Part shown: piece after piece, positions 8,973 through 17,720 of the stretch
How positions within the stretch are numbered: the stretch's first letter is position 1
Layout of the letters: every line of letters starts with the position of its first letter
Assembly: GCA_031538895.1 (NCBI GenBank)
Contig: JAVKLU010000034.1
Coordinates: 1-41,325, forward strand
Direction: 5' to 3'
From: JAVKLU01 sp031538895
Lineage (GTDB): Bacteria; Pseudomonadota; Gammaproteobacteria; Burkholderiales; Burkholderiaceae
Length of the DNA stretch: 41,325 nucleotides
Notes under the pieces: generated by a model
Told to the model about the DNA's origin: nothing
The model's database searches: none
The model's input: only the letters and a program-made list of their open reading frames with translations
Position numbers and translations under genes: made by a program

Positions 8973-9635
8973 ATGCGCATCCTATTAGTTGAAGACGATA
9001 CCGAATTAGGTAACGGCGTCAAAGTCGGGTTTGAACAACAGGGGTTTGTGGTCGATTGGCTTACCAATTTAAGCGCGCTGACGACTTACCTCGCCCACAC
9101 CCATTACGCCGCACTGATTCTTGATTTGAGCTTGCCCGATGGCGATGGCCGCGCGTGGTTAGAGCGCGCGCGTGCGAACGGTGTAGCCCTGCCCATACTC
9201 ATCATCACGGCACGCGACGCCTTACCCGATCGAATTGATGGTTTAAACGCCGGCGCTGACGATTACCTTGCCAAACCTTTTGATTTATCAGAATGCATTG
9301 CGCGCGTGCATGCGCTAATCCGCCGTTCAGCCGGCCACTCCAATAGTTTTTTAAAACATGGTCGCTTGGTGTTTGATCAGACGCAACATCGCGTGACCTT
9401 TGATGGTGCCGATTGCGGCCTGACCCGACGCGAAGTGGATTTGCTACATATTTTTTTATTGCACCCCAAACGGGTTTTTTCGCGCGACGATATTGAAGCC
9501 CATCTATACGACGATGAGAGCACTGTCGAATCCAACACCATTGAAGTTCATCTGTACAAATTGCGCAAAAAAATTCATTCCAAAATTATTCAAAATTTGC
9601 GCGGAATTGGCTATGTCCTGGCGCCACCCCTATAA
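8973..9635 (+). CDS. OmpR/PhoB-family response regulator
   Basis: DNA-binding response regulator of 220 residues. The receiver domain (about 1-120) has the acidic pocket EDD at 8-10, phospho-acceptor Asp51 (LILDLSLPDGDG) and Lys101 (DDYLAKPF). The C-terminal winged-helix domain (about 128-218) contains GLTRREVDLL and the recognition-helix region STVESNTIEVHLYKLRKK. It resembles the QseB/PmrA/TctD subgroup. The kinase gene starts 18 bp downstream, so the two form one operon. The stimulus and regulon are unknown. Confidence 0.94.
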   Translation: MRILLVEDDTELGNGVKVGFEQQGFVVDWLTNLSALTTYLAHTHYAALILDLSLPDGDGRAWLERARANGVALPILIITARDALPDRIDGLNAGADDYLAKPFDLSECIARVHALIRRSAGHSNSFLKHGRLVFDQTQHRVTFDGADCGLTRREVDLLHIFLLHPKRVFSRDDIEAHLYDDESTVESNTIEVHLYKLRKKIHSKIIQNLRGIGYVLAPPL

Positions 9636-9653
9636 ATCATTGCTTGGCAAGCC

Positions 9654-11177
9654 ATGACTGTCGCCTTGACCCTATCCTCAAAATCACTGGCACGTCGATT
9701 GTTGGTGAGTATCCTGTCTTTCGTTTTGCTGTTCTGGCTGACCAGCGCGGCGGTGACGATGTACAAAGCGCTTGACGAAGTCTCGCATTTGCTGGATCAA
9801 CAACTGATTTATACCGCGTACTTTGTGCATGGGACAATTCCGATGATGACTCCAGCGGAACGAAGTAATGAAGCGGACTCACATCATGAACACGAGAAAG
9901 ATCATGAACGCGATAAAAATCACATCCAACTGCCACAGAACTCAAGCAAATTGTTGAGCATCCAGCTTGAAAAATTAGGTTTATCAAAAATACCTGAACA
10001 TATTTTGTTGCAGGTTTTTGAAGACAATGTTTTGCGCTATCGAAGTTCTGGCGCACCATTCGAAGCCCTTAGTACCATCGAAGGATTTAGCGAAGCCGAA
10101 TTACGTCTGAAAAAGAATCGCTTTCGCGTGTTTACTTTATCTGACGGTCCGCAGCGCATTATCGTCGCGACCACCTTAAAAAGCCGCCACGATATTGCCC
10201 GCGAATTTGCTGAAGCCTTGCTCACTCCGCTGGCATTACTGCTACCTTTATTAGCGGCGTGGATTGTCTTTGCACTTCGCCGTGGCTTTCGCGTTTTTCG
10301 GCAACTCAACAGCGAAATTAGAACGCGGCCACATTATGGCGACCAAGCGTGGATGTCGATTGGACACAACATTCATTTACCAAGCGAAATTACACCTTTG
10401 GTAGAAACTCTAAATATCTTGTTGCACGGATTGGGACAACAAATCAACAATGAACGCGCATTCACTGCCAACGCCGCACACGAATTACGAACGCCACTGG
10501 CCGCATTGAGCAGTCAGCTCCATGTCGTGGCGCATGCTCGCAATGAAGCCGAAAGATCGGTCGCAATTGCGCACGCGCAAAATGCACTCAAACGGGCCTC
10601 ACACTTGATTAACTCTCTTTTACTTTTAGCTCGAATCGACAGTCCCGAAAATCTCAACACCAGCGCGCTCAACACAAAATGTTTGCTGCTGCCTTTAGTG
10701 CGGCGCGTCTTATCCGACAATTTAGAACTGCTGAATCAAAACACGATCGAAGTCACACTGGAATCAGAGTTGACCGAAACCACCGAAGTGCTGGCACATG
10801 AAGAGCTACTCGCGGCACTGCTCAACAATTTGATTCGGAACGCCGCGTTTTATGCTTATCCTAAAGACATTGCAGAACGTCCCTTGATGTTAAAAATTGA
10901 TATCCGCTCACCAGAACAAATCACCATTGAAATTAAGGATTGGGGGCGCGGGATTCCAGAGACTGAACGCGAAATTGTCTTGCGCCGTTTTTATCGCACG
11001 AATCAAGGACGACTCGATAATTCCGTAGGGGCCGGTTTGGGATTGGCGATTGGGCAAAAAATTGCGCAACTGATGGGTGATGGATTACGCTTATCTGCCA
11101 CTCGCAATCACATCAACTTGCCTGGATTGAGCGTGGGCTTCACCCTCAATAAAGTCAGGAATTCGCCGACAAAATAA
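9654..11177 (+). CDS. Sensor histidine kinase with a His-rich periplasmic segment
   Basis: Inner-membrane histidine kinase of 507 residues, partner of the upstream regulator. It has TM1 at about 16-36, a periplasmic sensor region of about 150 residues, TM2 at about 186-208, and a short linker. The HisKA domain has the H-box AHELRTPLAAL (His276). The HATPase_c domain has the N-box LLNNLIRNAAFYA, a G1 motif DWGRGIP and a G2 motif GAGLGLAIG. The periplasmic part contains HHEHEKDHERDKNH at 77-90, with five His plus acidic residues, which suggests metal binding. The 3' end overlaps the convergent pyrR gene by 23 bp. Confidence 0.93.
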   Translation: MTVALTLSSKSLARRLLVSILSFVLLFWLTSAAVTMYKALDEVSHLLDQQLIYTAYFVHGTIPMMTPAERSNEADSHHEHEKDHERDKNHIQLPQNSSKLLSIQLEKLGLSKIPEHILLQVFEDNVLRYRSSGAPFEALSTIEGFSEAELRLKKNRFRVFTLSDGPQRIIVATTLKSRHDIAREFAEALLTPLALLLPLLAAWIVFALRRGFRVFRQLNSEIRTRPHYGDQAWMSIGHNIHLPSEITPLVETLNILLHGLGQQINNERAFTANAAHELRTPLAALSSQLHVVAHARNEAERSVAIAHAQNALKRASHLINSLLLLARIDSPENLNTSALNTKCLLLPLVRRVLSDNLELLNQNTIEVTLESELTETTEVLAHEELLAALLNNLIRNAAFYAYPKDIAERPLMLKIDIRSPEQITIEIKDWGRGIPETEREIVLRRFYRTNQGRLDNSVGAGLGLAIGQKIAQLMGDGLRLSATRNHINLPGLSVGFTLNKVRNSPTK

Positions 11178-11700
11178 ATTCAAACTGTGTATCCGTTTGT
11201 GTCCCCGTTTGGCGCAATTCCAATTGTTGACCCGCAGGTACGGCGACATCACATCCCGACCAATCCGCCGTTATCGGTAAATCGCGCCCACCGCGATCCG
11301 CTAAGACCAACAAGATCACCTTACGCGGACGGCCAAAATCAAATAACTCATTCAAGGCCGCGCGTATCGTGCGTCCCGTGCCGATCACATCGTCAATCAA
11401 GACTACCGTTTTATTGTCTAAAGAATCTCCCACCACACTACCCATCATTTGTTTGGGCAGGCCACGATGACCGTAATCATCACGATGAAAGGCCACATCG
11501 AGCAAAGCAAAAGGCAAACTTAACTCGCTGGCCAAACGTCGTGCGATCCATCCGCCACCGGAATGAACTCCGACCAAATAATCAGGCGCCAAACGCTTTG
11601 CTTCTGCCGCTAAATTGCGATAGAGGGTTTCTGCATTGGGTATATCAAAATTAGATATATCAAAATTGGGATCATCAAAAATCATATTCGCACTCATCAT
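11155..11700 (-). CDS. pyrR: Phosphoribosyltransferase, PyrR family
   Basis: PRTase-fold protein matching PyrR, which in other bacteria acts as a uracil phosphoribosyltransferase and, in Gram-positives, as an RNA-binding attenuator of pyr operons. The 181-residue protein has the PRPP-binding loop VVLIDDVIGTGRTIRAALNEL, the upstream VGVHSGGGWIARRLA loop and ILLVLADRGGRDLPI. The N-terminus carries a pentapeptide duplication (NFDIS, NFDIP) from 15-bp repeats at 11641-11670. It is the last gene of algH-ruvX-pyrR. The pyrB gene that often follows is absent; the next gene is convergent. ATG 11685 is an alternative start. Confidence 0.88.
   Translation of the reverse strand: MMSANMIFDDPNFDISNFDIPNAETLYRNLAAEAKRLAPDYLVGVHSGGGWIARRLASELSLPFALLDVAFHRDDYGHRGLPKQMMGSVVGDSLDNKTVVLIDDVIGTGRTIRAALNELFDFGRPRKVILLVLADRGGRDLPITADWSGCDVAVPAGQQLELRQTGTQTDTQFEFILSANS
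11641..11685. repeat. 15-bp tandem repeat inside the pyrR N-terminus
   Basis: Units of 15 bp start at 11641 and 11656 and differ at the last three bases; a diverged third copy starts at 11671. In pyrR they encode NFDIS/NFDIP. Confidence 0.7.
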
Positions 11701-11715
11701 TGACTCACTAAAAAG

Positions 11716-12102
11716 TCATTTTGCTTGATCAAAATATTGTTGCAAAATTAATGCCGCCGCATGTGCATCATCGCTCGATAACACCGAGGTATAACGCTCA
11801 TCCACTAACACTACTTTAATTTTTGGATAGCGTCCCTGCAAGCGTTGCGCAAAACGCTGACAGTTTTGCGTCATTTGATGAGGCGCGCCATCAGGATGAC
11901 AAGGCAAGCCAACCACGCACACCTGCGCATCCCAATCGGTCATCAAACGTTCTAAGGCCGCAAAACGCGTGGCGTGATCACGCGCCTGAATAATCGTTAA
12001 AGCCTGCGCGGTTTTTAAAATCGAATTCCCAACCGCAACGCCTGTTCGCGCCAAACCGTAGTCAAAAGCCAAGACCGTAAATTCATTCACATCATGTGCC
12101 AT
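11716..12102 (-). CDS. ruvX: RuvX/YqgF-type pre-16S rRNA nuclease (putative Holliday junction resolvase)
   Basis: RNase H-fold nuclease of the YqgF family, needed in E. coli for 5' end maturation of 16S rRNA. The 128 residues are typical. The N-terminal FDYGLARTGVAVGNS carries the catalytic Asp, VCVVGLPCHPDG is the second core strand region, and LVDERYTSVLSSDDAHAAA gives the C-terminal acidic residues. It sits between algH (48 bp gap) and pyrR (15 bp gap), the arrangement seen in many betaproteobacteria. Confidence 0.93.
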   Translation of the reverse strand: MAHDVNEFTVLAFDYGLARTGVAVGNSILKTAQALTIIQARDHATRFAALERLMTDWDAQVCVVGLPCHPDGAPHQMTQNCQRFAQRLQGRYPKIKVVLVDERYTSVLSSDDAHAAALILQQYFDQAK

Positions 12103-12150
12103 AACTCATTTACAAGACTTCATCGAAGTTTTGATTCTCGATTTTTAAGA

Positions 12151-12819
12151 TTACGCGTGACCGGTTTCTCCGGTGAGTTGAAACATATTGATGCCCAATA
12201 ATTTCAACGCGCCCGCATAACGCATCGGCACAATCGAATCAAAAATCAAGTGGTAATCCGCGCGCACCGTTAACCACACATTCTGGGACATTTCCTTTTC
12301 TAACTGACCGGCGGACCAACCGGCATAACCCAAACCTAAGAAAAACTTTTCAGGACCCTCACCATTTACGATGGCCTCCAATACATCAAAGGAACTTGTC
12401 ACGCCCATCCGTGACAAAATATTTTGGGTGGATAAATATTGCCGCGCAGGCGTTGCGCCATCAGTCAAGGGATGTAACACCATGCCGCGTTCAGCTTGTA
12501 CTGGCCCACCAAAAAATATTGGGGTGCGCGCCAATTTAAGGTTACTCAAATCCGTTTTTAATTGCAAACGCGCGACTAAATCTGAAAAATTAATTTCTGT
12601 GGCGCGGTTGATAATAATTCCCAGTGCACCTTCAGGCGTATGTTCCCAGACATAAATCACGGTACCAGCAAACACCGACTCGCTTACTTCTGGTGGCGCA
12701 ATCAAAAAATGATCAGTCAAATTGGACGTCTGTAAATCAACCATTCCACCGCGCGGCAAATGGGATGCGTTGGGCCCCGGTTGTGGCGTCTGCGCTACCG
12801 ACTCTATGTCATTCATCAT
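12151..12819 (-). CDS. algH: YqgE/AlgH family protein (UPF0301)
   Basis: Conserved cytoplasmic protein of 222 residues, slightly longer than the usual 185-190 because of an N-terminal extension of about 30 residues. Conserved segments are LTDHFLIAPPEV, FAGTVIYVWEHTPEGALGIIINRA, FFGGPVQAERGMVLHP and FLGLGYAGWSAGQLEKEM. AlgH was linked to alginate regulation in Pseudomonas, but the molecular role is not settled. It is the first gene of algH-ruvX-pyrR. Its upstream region is occupied by a 143-bp MITE-like copy, so its promoter must lie in the roughly 40 bp in between or within or beyond the repeat. Confidence 0.92.
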   Translation of the reverse strand: MMNDIESVAQTPQPGPNASHLPRGGMVDLQTSNLTDHFLIAPPEVSESVFAGTVIYVWEHTPEGALGIIINRATEINFSDLVARLQLKTDLSNLKLARTPIFFGGPVQAERGMVLHPLTDGATPARQYLSTQNILSRMGVTSSFDVLEAIVNGEGPEKFFLGLGYAGWSAGQLEKEMSQNVWLTVRADYHLIFDSIVPMRYAGALKLLGINMFQLTGETGHA

Positions 12820-12858
12820 AAGTTTTTATCTATTATTTTGATCGTTTGTATGCCTTAA

Positions 12859-13001
12859 GGACACTTCTATAAATACAGAATGTGCGGATGAAGTGCGAGG
12901 CGCACAGCACACAGAAACCGGAGCGTACCTACAGTACGTGAGGATTTCGCGTACTGCGCAACAAAGCAATTCGCCGCAAAAATGAATTGATAGAAATGCC
13001 C
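12859..13001 (+). mobile_element. 143-bp MITE-like element, copy 1
   Basis: First of three 143-bp copies at about 95-97% identity. The ends are inverted repeats (left GGACACTTCTATAAAT here; right end reverse-complements to GGGCATTTCTATCAAT). The element is flanked by TTAA on both sides (12855-12858 and 13002-13005), which looks like a 4-bp target duplication. It has no ORF. The right TTAA supplies the stop codon of the minus-strand phosphatase gene. Confidence 0.85.
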
Positions 13002-13685
13002 TTAACTGTGTTGGTAGCTTAATACACCCTCATCCCAGTGAACCCGATGTACACTCGCGTTAGTCACTTCCACCCGGCGCGCTTCCGATAAGCTCATGCG
13101 CCGTGCAACACGCATCACCGTATCAATAAAGCCGCCATGCGACACCACAATCACGGTGCGAACGGGTGCGCCGGTCTGTGATAGAAAGTGTTGCGCCAAA
13201 TTATTCAAGGCAGTCACCGCACGATTCCGCAACATGAACAAACTTTCAGATTCTCGGCCTGCGGCATCAACAATAAAGCGCGCATCGACATCTCGGTTAC
13301 GCCACTGATGAAAGAATATCGGGTGTTGTTGCTGAATTTCAAGATGCGTTAAGCCTTCTAAAACGCCATAGTGGCGTTCGCGTAAAGCCGGATTCACTAT
13401 AAAAGGTATTTGCGGAATTGAGGTACCAAGTTTGTGCGCAATCGCTTGGGCAGTCTGATGCGCCCGCTGTAAATCGCTCGACACGATGGCAAGCGACCCA
13501 TCCGTATCATAGAACTCGGCATGCAAGCGGGTCGCGCATTCCTCGGCCTGCACCAGGCCGATCGGATTCAGCGGAATATCGCTATGTCCTTGAATCCGCC
13601 CCACCGCATTCCAGTCAGTTTGGCCGTGACGCACTAACAAAAACTTTATGGTCGAATTCAAAGCCGTCGCATCCTGCACTATCAA
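13002..13685 (-). CDS. Histidine phosphatase family protein (phosphoglycerate mutase-like)
   Basis: Histidine phosphatase of 227 residues in the GpmB/CobC-like branch. The catalytic RHG motif is LLVRHGQTDWN (His20), followed by GRIQGHSDIPLNPIGLVQAE. ALRERHYGVLEGLTHLE and the second catalytic His in VVSHGGFIDTVMR are also present. The substrate cannot be told: cofactor-dependent mutase, alpha-ribazole phosphatase or a general phosphatase are all possible, and many GpmB proteins are phosphatases. The gene starts 31 bp after the tyrS stop and its own stop codon abuts MITE copy 1. Confidence 0.88.
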   Translation of the reverse strand: MIVQDATALNSTIKFLLVRHGQTDWNAVGRIQGHSDIPLNPIGLVQAEECATRLHAEFYDTDGSLAIVSSDLQRAHQTAQAIAHKLGTSIPQIPFIVNPALRERHYGVLEGLTHLEIQQQHPIFFHQWRNRDVDARFIVDAAGRESESLFMLRNRAVTALNNLAQHFLSQTGAPVRTVIVVSHGGFIDTVMRVARRMSLSEARRVEVTNASVHRVHWDEGVLSYQHS

Positions 13686-13716
13686 TCTCCGATTAGGCTA
13701 ATGCTCAGGTCAAGGT

Positions 13717-14949
13717 TCAAGTCAAGATAATGCGCGCAAATTTTCGTTTGCCCACTTGCAAGACAAACTCGCCTACAGCAAGTTGCTGTGCCCGATCACG
13801 CACGACTTCGCTATTTAAACGCACGCCGCCTTGATCAATCATACGATTGCCTTCAGAGCTTGAAGGCACCAGGCCGGCTTGTTTTAAAACCTGCGCAATA
13901 CTCATTGGCGCGCCCGCAATGCTGACCACATCGATGTTCTCTGGAATGCCGCCTTGCGCACGCAAATCAAAGTCAGCCAAGGCCGCATCGGCCAAGCTTG
14001 CCGAATGAAAGCGCGTCACAATTTCTTGCGCCAATAAAACTTTGTAATGACGCGGATTGGCACCCTCTGCAACCGCTTTTTTATAGGACTGAATTTGCTC
14101 AGCCGAACTAAAAGACAAGAGTTCAAAATAGCGCCACATCAAAACATCTGAAATTCGCATCAGCTTGGCAAACATCGTATTCGCCGGTTCTGTGATGCCA
14201 ATATAGTTAGCTTTAGATTTAGACATTTTTTCGACGCCGTCTAAACCCTCTAGCAAGGGCACTGTCAAGATGCATTGAGGCTCTTGACCGTAATCGCGTT
14301 GCAATTCACGCCCAACCAATAAATTAAATTTTTGATCCGTTCCGCCCAACTCTAAATCAGATTTCAAGGCCACCGAATCGTAGGCTTGCATCAGCGGGTA
14401 CAAAAATTCATGCACGGCAATCGGCGTATTATTTTTATAACGCTGTGCAAAATCATCACGCTCTAACATTCGCGCAACGGTATAGCGCGACGCTAATTGA
14501 ATAATGCCGCGCGCGCCCAAAAGATCGGACCATTCGGAGTTATAACGCACCTCCAAACGTTCAGAGTCCAGCACCAATGAGGCTTGACGAAAATAAGTTT
14601 GAGCGTTGACTTCGATTTGTTCAGGAGTCAAAGGCGGACGCGTACTGTTGCGCCCTGTCGGATCGCCAATAGTCGCCGTAAAGTCGCCGATCAGAAAAAT
14701 AACGGTATGCCCCAAGTCCTGCAATTGGCGCAACTTATTCAACACGACCGTATGGCCTAAATGCAAATCCGCAGCAGTGGGGTCAAGGCCTAATTTAATT
14801 CGCAAAGCTTGTCCAGTGGCTTCGCTGCGTTGTAGCTTCGTGACAAAGTCGGCCTCAACCAACAACTCATCAGCCCCGCGTTTAATTTGCGCAAGGGCTT
14901 TTTTTACAGATTCAGAAGGCGGCGTGGCGACAGAGGGGGTTTGAGTCAC
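13717..14949 (-). CDS. tyrS: Tyrosyl-tRNA synthetase
   Basis: Class I synthetase that charges tRNA-Tyr, 410 residues. The HIGH motif is HLGH at 63-66 within DPTAADLHLGHTVVLNKL. LIGDFTATIGDPTGRN follows, KMSKSKANYIGI is the KMSKS loop, and a C-terminal S4 RNA-binding domain is present (GNRMIDQGGVRLNSEVV). The sequence resembles the TyrRS subgroup common in betaproteobacteria. Its start overlaps the rbfA stop by four bases (ATGA), so the two are translationally coupled. Confidence 0.96.
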   Translation of the reverse strand: MTQTPSVATPPSESVKKALAQIKRGADELLVEADFVTKLQRSEATGQALRIKLGLDPTAADLHLGHTVVLNKLRQLQDLGHTVIFLIGDFTATIGDPTGRNSTRPPLTPEQIEVNAQTYFRQASLVLDSERLEVRYNSEWSDLLGARGIIQLASRYTVARMLERDDFAQRYKNNTPIAVHEFLYPLMQAYDSVALKSDLELGGTDQKFNLLVGRELQRDYGQEPQCILTVPLLEGLDGVEKMSKSKANYIGITEPANTMFAKLMRISDVLMWRYFELLSFSSAEQIQSYKKAVAEGANPRHYKVLLAQEIVTRFHSASLADAALADFDLRAQGGIPENIDVVSIAGAPMSIAQVLKQAGLVPSSSEGNRMIDQGGVRLNSEVVRDRAQQLAVGEFVLQVGKRKFARIILT

Positions 14950-15308
14950 GGTAAAACGCTTTTGAGTAAAGTATTAATTCGCGCCGCCTCGCTTTCGGTA
15001 CGATCGTATTGAAACACCAACGTCGGCACCTTGTACAGCGTGATTTGACGCGCCAACACACTGCGCATATACGGCGCTCGTTGATTCAAAAACTCGGTCA
15101 CATCGGCCGCCGTCGCTTCGTTGAGCACTGAAAAAAATATTTTTGCTTGCGAAAAGTCTCGATTCAACTGGACCTCGGTCACCGATACCAAACCGGCTAA
15201 TTTCAATCGCGGTTGATCCTGCGACTCGCGCATCAACCAAATGGCCAAATCAGATTGAATTTGATCGGCCAACCGTAAGCCTCGATTGGGAGAAGACTTT
15301 GCGCGCAT
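14946..15308 (-). CDS. rbfA: Ribosome-binding factor A
   Basis: KH-domain protein that binds the 30S subunit and is needed for late maturation of 16S rRNA and cold adaptation. The 120 residues are typical: RGLRLADQIQSDLAIWL at the N-terminus, LAGLVSVTEVQLNRDFSQAKIFFSVL in the KH core, and a C-terminal LVFQYDRTESEAARINTLL. In most proteobacteria rbfA sits between infB and truB. Here it lies between secD (3 bp gap) and tyrS (4-bp overlap), an unusual context. Confidence 0.93.
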   Translation of the reverse strand: MRAKSSPNRGLRLADQIQSDLAIWLMRESQDQPRLKLAGLVSVTEVQLNRDFSQAKIFFSVLNEATAADVTEFLNQRAPYMRSVLARQITLYKVPTLVFQYDRTESEAARINTLLKSVLP

Positions 15309-15311
15309 CGT

Positions 15312-17174
15312 TTATTTTGAAGAAGGACGCCACACTTGACCGATCGATATTTTGGTCAGTTTCTTTTGACTGCCATACCAAAAATTCACCAGGCCGCGCG
15401 ACACCAATACTGACGAGAAAATCGAGGTCAGAATCCCGATGGTATGAACCACCGCAAAACCACGCACCGCCCCAGAGCCAAACGTTAACAAGGCCAATCC
15501 CGCAATCAAAGTCGTGATATTGGAATCCAAAATGGTTGCCCACGCACGCTCAAACCCCGCAGTAATCGCCGCGTGAGGAGCCAAACCTGCCCGCAACTCT
15601 TCGCGCACCCGCTCGTTAATCAGAACGTTTGAGTCAATCGCCATGCCCAAAACCAAGGCCATCGCCGCAAATCCAGGCAAAGTCAATGTCGCTTGCAATA
15701 AGGACAAAACACCGACCAGCAATAATAAATTCACGCCCAAAGCAAGCACACTAAAGACGCCAAATAAAAGGTAATACAAGATCATGAAAACCGCGACTGC
15801 GATAAAACCATAAAGAGTGGAGTTAAACCCTTTTTTGATATTTTCTACGCCCAATTGCGGGCCAACTGTCCGCTCCTCAATAATTTCCATCGGCGCCGCC
15901 AAGGACCCTGCGCGCAACAACAAGGCTAAATCATTGGACGCTCCCGCCGACCCCATTCCGGTAATTTGAAAGCGTGCACCCAAAACATCACGAATCGTCG
16001 CAACCGTTAGAACTTCTCCCTTGCCTTTTTCAAACAATACGATGGACATTGATTTACCAACCTTGTCGCGCGTCGCATCACGCATTTTGCGCCCACCCTC
16101 GCCATTCAAATCAATACTCACCGCAGGATTTTGATTTTGGTCAAAAGTTGCCGAAGCATTAGAAATATAGTCGCCGGTAATGATGGGTTCTTTTTTCAAC
16201 ACCACTGGCGCGTCACGACCAATTTTGAATAATTCGCTATCTGCTGGAATCGATGCGGTCAACTCACTACCGCGCGCAATCGACTCATCAACCATTCGCA
16301 CCTCCAAAGTCGCAGTGCGTCCAATAATATCTTTGGCGCGCCCGACATCTTGCACACCGGGCAATTGCACCACGATGCGATCGGCCGCTTGCTGTTGAAT
16401 CACCGGCTCCGCCACTCCCAATTCATTGACCCGCTTTGACAAGGTTGCGATATTTTGCTTAACGCTGTCCGCTTGCGACGCGATCAAGGCTTGTGCCTTT
16501 AGGGTGAATACCACTTTGGCACCGTCAGGAGTTGCGATCGCTTGACCCTCTAGATCCGTGTTTTGCGATAACACTTTTGCCACCGCCGCCGCCGCAACTG
16601 TCGCGTCACGAAAACGCACTTCAACCGTTTTATCGACTCGTGAGACCAAGCCGTCATAACGCAAATTCGCTTCACGCAAAACGCCACGCACTTGCGCGAC
16701 CGTGCCGTTCAAACGTTTTTCTAAAACCCCTTGCATATTGACCTGCATCAAAAAATGCACGCCGCCACGCAAATCAAGCCCCAAATACATGGGTAAAGCA
16801 CTCATGCTTTGCATCCAATTAGGCGTATTCGATAAAAGATTGAACGCAATAATGAATTGCGGATCGGCAGGATCAGGATTAAGTGATTTTTCTAGAGCCA
16901 GACGCGCACGGAATTGCGCGTCGGTATCATTAAAGCGAACTCGTACCGATGGGTTAGCGCCCGCTTCGTATTGAACGATAGAGTAAGGAATTTGTGCCGA
17001 TTGCAGGCTTTTTTGCGCCTGATCAACCATTGACATATCCACTTTTAAGGATACTTTTGCACTGCTAATCTGAACCGCGGGCGACTCACCAAAAAAATTG
17101 GGAATGGTGTAAAAAATACCCAAGATCACCACAATAATGATCATCAGGTTTTTCCAAAGAGGATAACGATTCAT
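15312..17174 (-). CDS. secD: Protein translocase subunit SecD
   Basis: Inner-membrane RND-type component of the SecDF-YajC complex, which uses the proton gradient to help pull secreted proteins across the membrane. The 620-residue protein has TM1 at about 8-27, a large periplasmic P1 region with LGLDLRGGVHFLMQV, and a C-terminal membrane block of about five segments (GFIAVAVFMILYYLLFGV, ALVLGMAIDSNVLINERVREEL, FGSGAVRGFAVVHTIGILTSIF). The protein ends soon after the last segment, so it is not a SecDF fusion. yajC lies upstream as usual, but the gene after secD is rbfA rather than secF. Confidence 0.96.
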   Translation of the reverse strand: MNRYPLWKNLMIIIVVILGIFYTIPNFFGESPAVQISSAKVSLKVDMSMVDQAQKSLQSAQIPYSIVQYEAGANPSVRVRFNDTDAQFRARLALEKSLNPDPADPQFIIAFNLLSNTPNWMQSMSALPMYLGLDLRGGVHFLMQVNMQGVLEKRLNGTVAQVRGVLREANLRYDGLVSRVDKTVEVRFRDATVAAAAVAKVLSQNTDLEGQAIATPDGAKVVFTLKAQALIASQADSVKQNIATLSKRVNELGVAEPVIQQQAADRIVVQLPGVQDVGRAKDIIGRTATLEVRMVDESIARGSELTASIPADSELFKIGRDAPVVLKKEPIITGDYISNASATFDQNQNPAVSIDLNGEGGRKMRDATRDKVGKSMSIVLFEKGKGEVLTVATIRDVLGARFQITGMGSAGASNDLALLLRAGSLAAPMEIIEERTVGPQLGVENIKKGFNSTLYGFIAVAVFMILYYLLFGVFSVLALGVNLLLLVGVLSLLQATLTLPGFAAMALVLGMAIDSNVLINERVREELRAGLAPHAAITAGFERAWATILDSNITTLIAGLALLTFGSGAVRGFAVVHTIGILTSIFSSVLVSRGLVNFWYGSQKKLTKISIGQVWRPSSK

Positions 17175-17305
17175 ACGAACACTGGAAAAAATAATAACGC
17201 CTTATCTGTGCAACAACATCTGTGTAACGGCACGCGACAAGGCGATTTACAACTAAGCGATTAACTCACTGATATGCCGCAACCTTGCCGCACATCAAAA
17301 GCCAC

Positions 17306-17623
17306 TTAAATCGTTCCGGGAGGCAGAAGAGCCGACACCGCCGATTTTTGCATTTTGACTTCAACATCTTTAGCGATTTCTAAAGTCATCACCGCGTCTT
17401 CAAGGCGAACGATTTTGCCCATCAAGCCGCTCATCGTACTCACTTCATCGCCAATTTTTAACGCCGCCATCATGTTTTTTTGTTCTTTTTGACGCTTCAT
17501 TTGTGGACGGATCATGAAAAAATACAGCACCACAAACATCAACACAAAAGGCAAGAAACTGGCCAAACCGCCGCCTGCATCAGTAGCACCTGCGGCTTGA
17601 GCATAAGCATTACTCATCAACAT
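17306..17623 (-). CDS. yajC: Sec translocon accessory subunit YajC
   Basis: Small single-pass inner-membrane protein that associates with SecDF. The 105 residues include a short Ala-rich N-terminus, a TM helix at about 21-40 (LASFLPFVLMFVVLYFFMIRPQ), then the cytoplasmic MKRQKEQKNMMAALKIGDEVSTMSGLMGKI region typical of the family. The ATG at 17623 has a good Shine-Dalgarno (GGGAG, five bases upstream). It precedes secD by 131 bp. Confidence 0.94.
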   Translation of the reverse strand: MLMSNAYAQAAGATDAGGGLASFLPFVLMFVVLYFFMIRPQMKRQKEQKNMMAALKIGDEVSTMSGLMGKIVRLEDAVMTLEIAKDVEVKMQKSAVSALLPPGTI

Positions 17624-17720
17624 AAAAGCTCCCTAAAATAAAATTTATTCAAACCCTAGAAACAAACAAACCGCGGCAATTTATCAAAAAATGGCGCGGT
17701 TTTAATCAACCCAATAGCGA

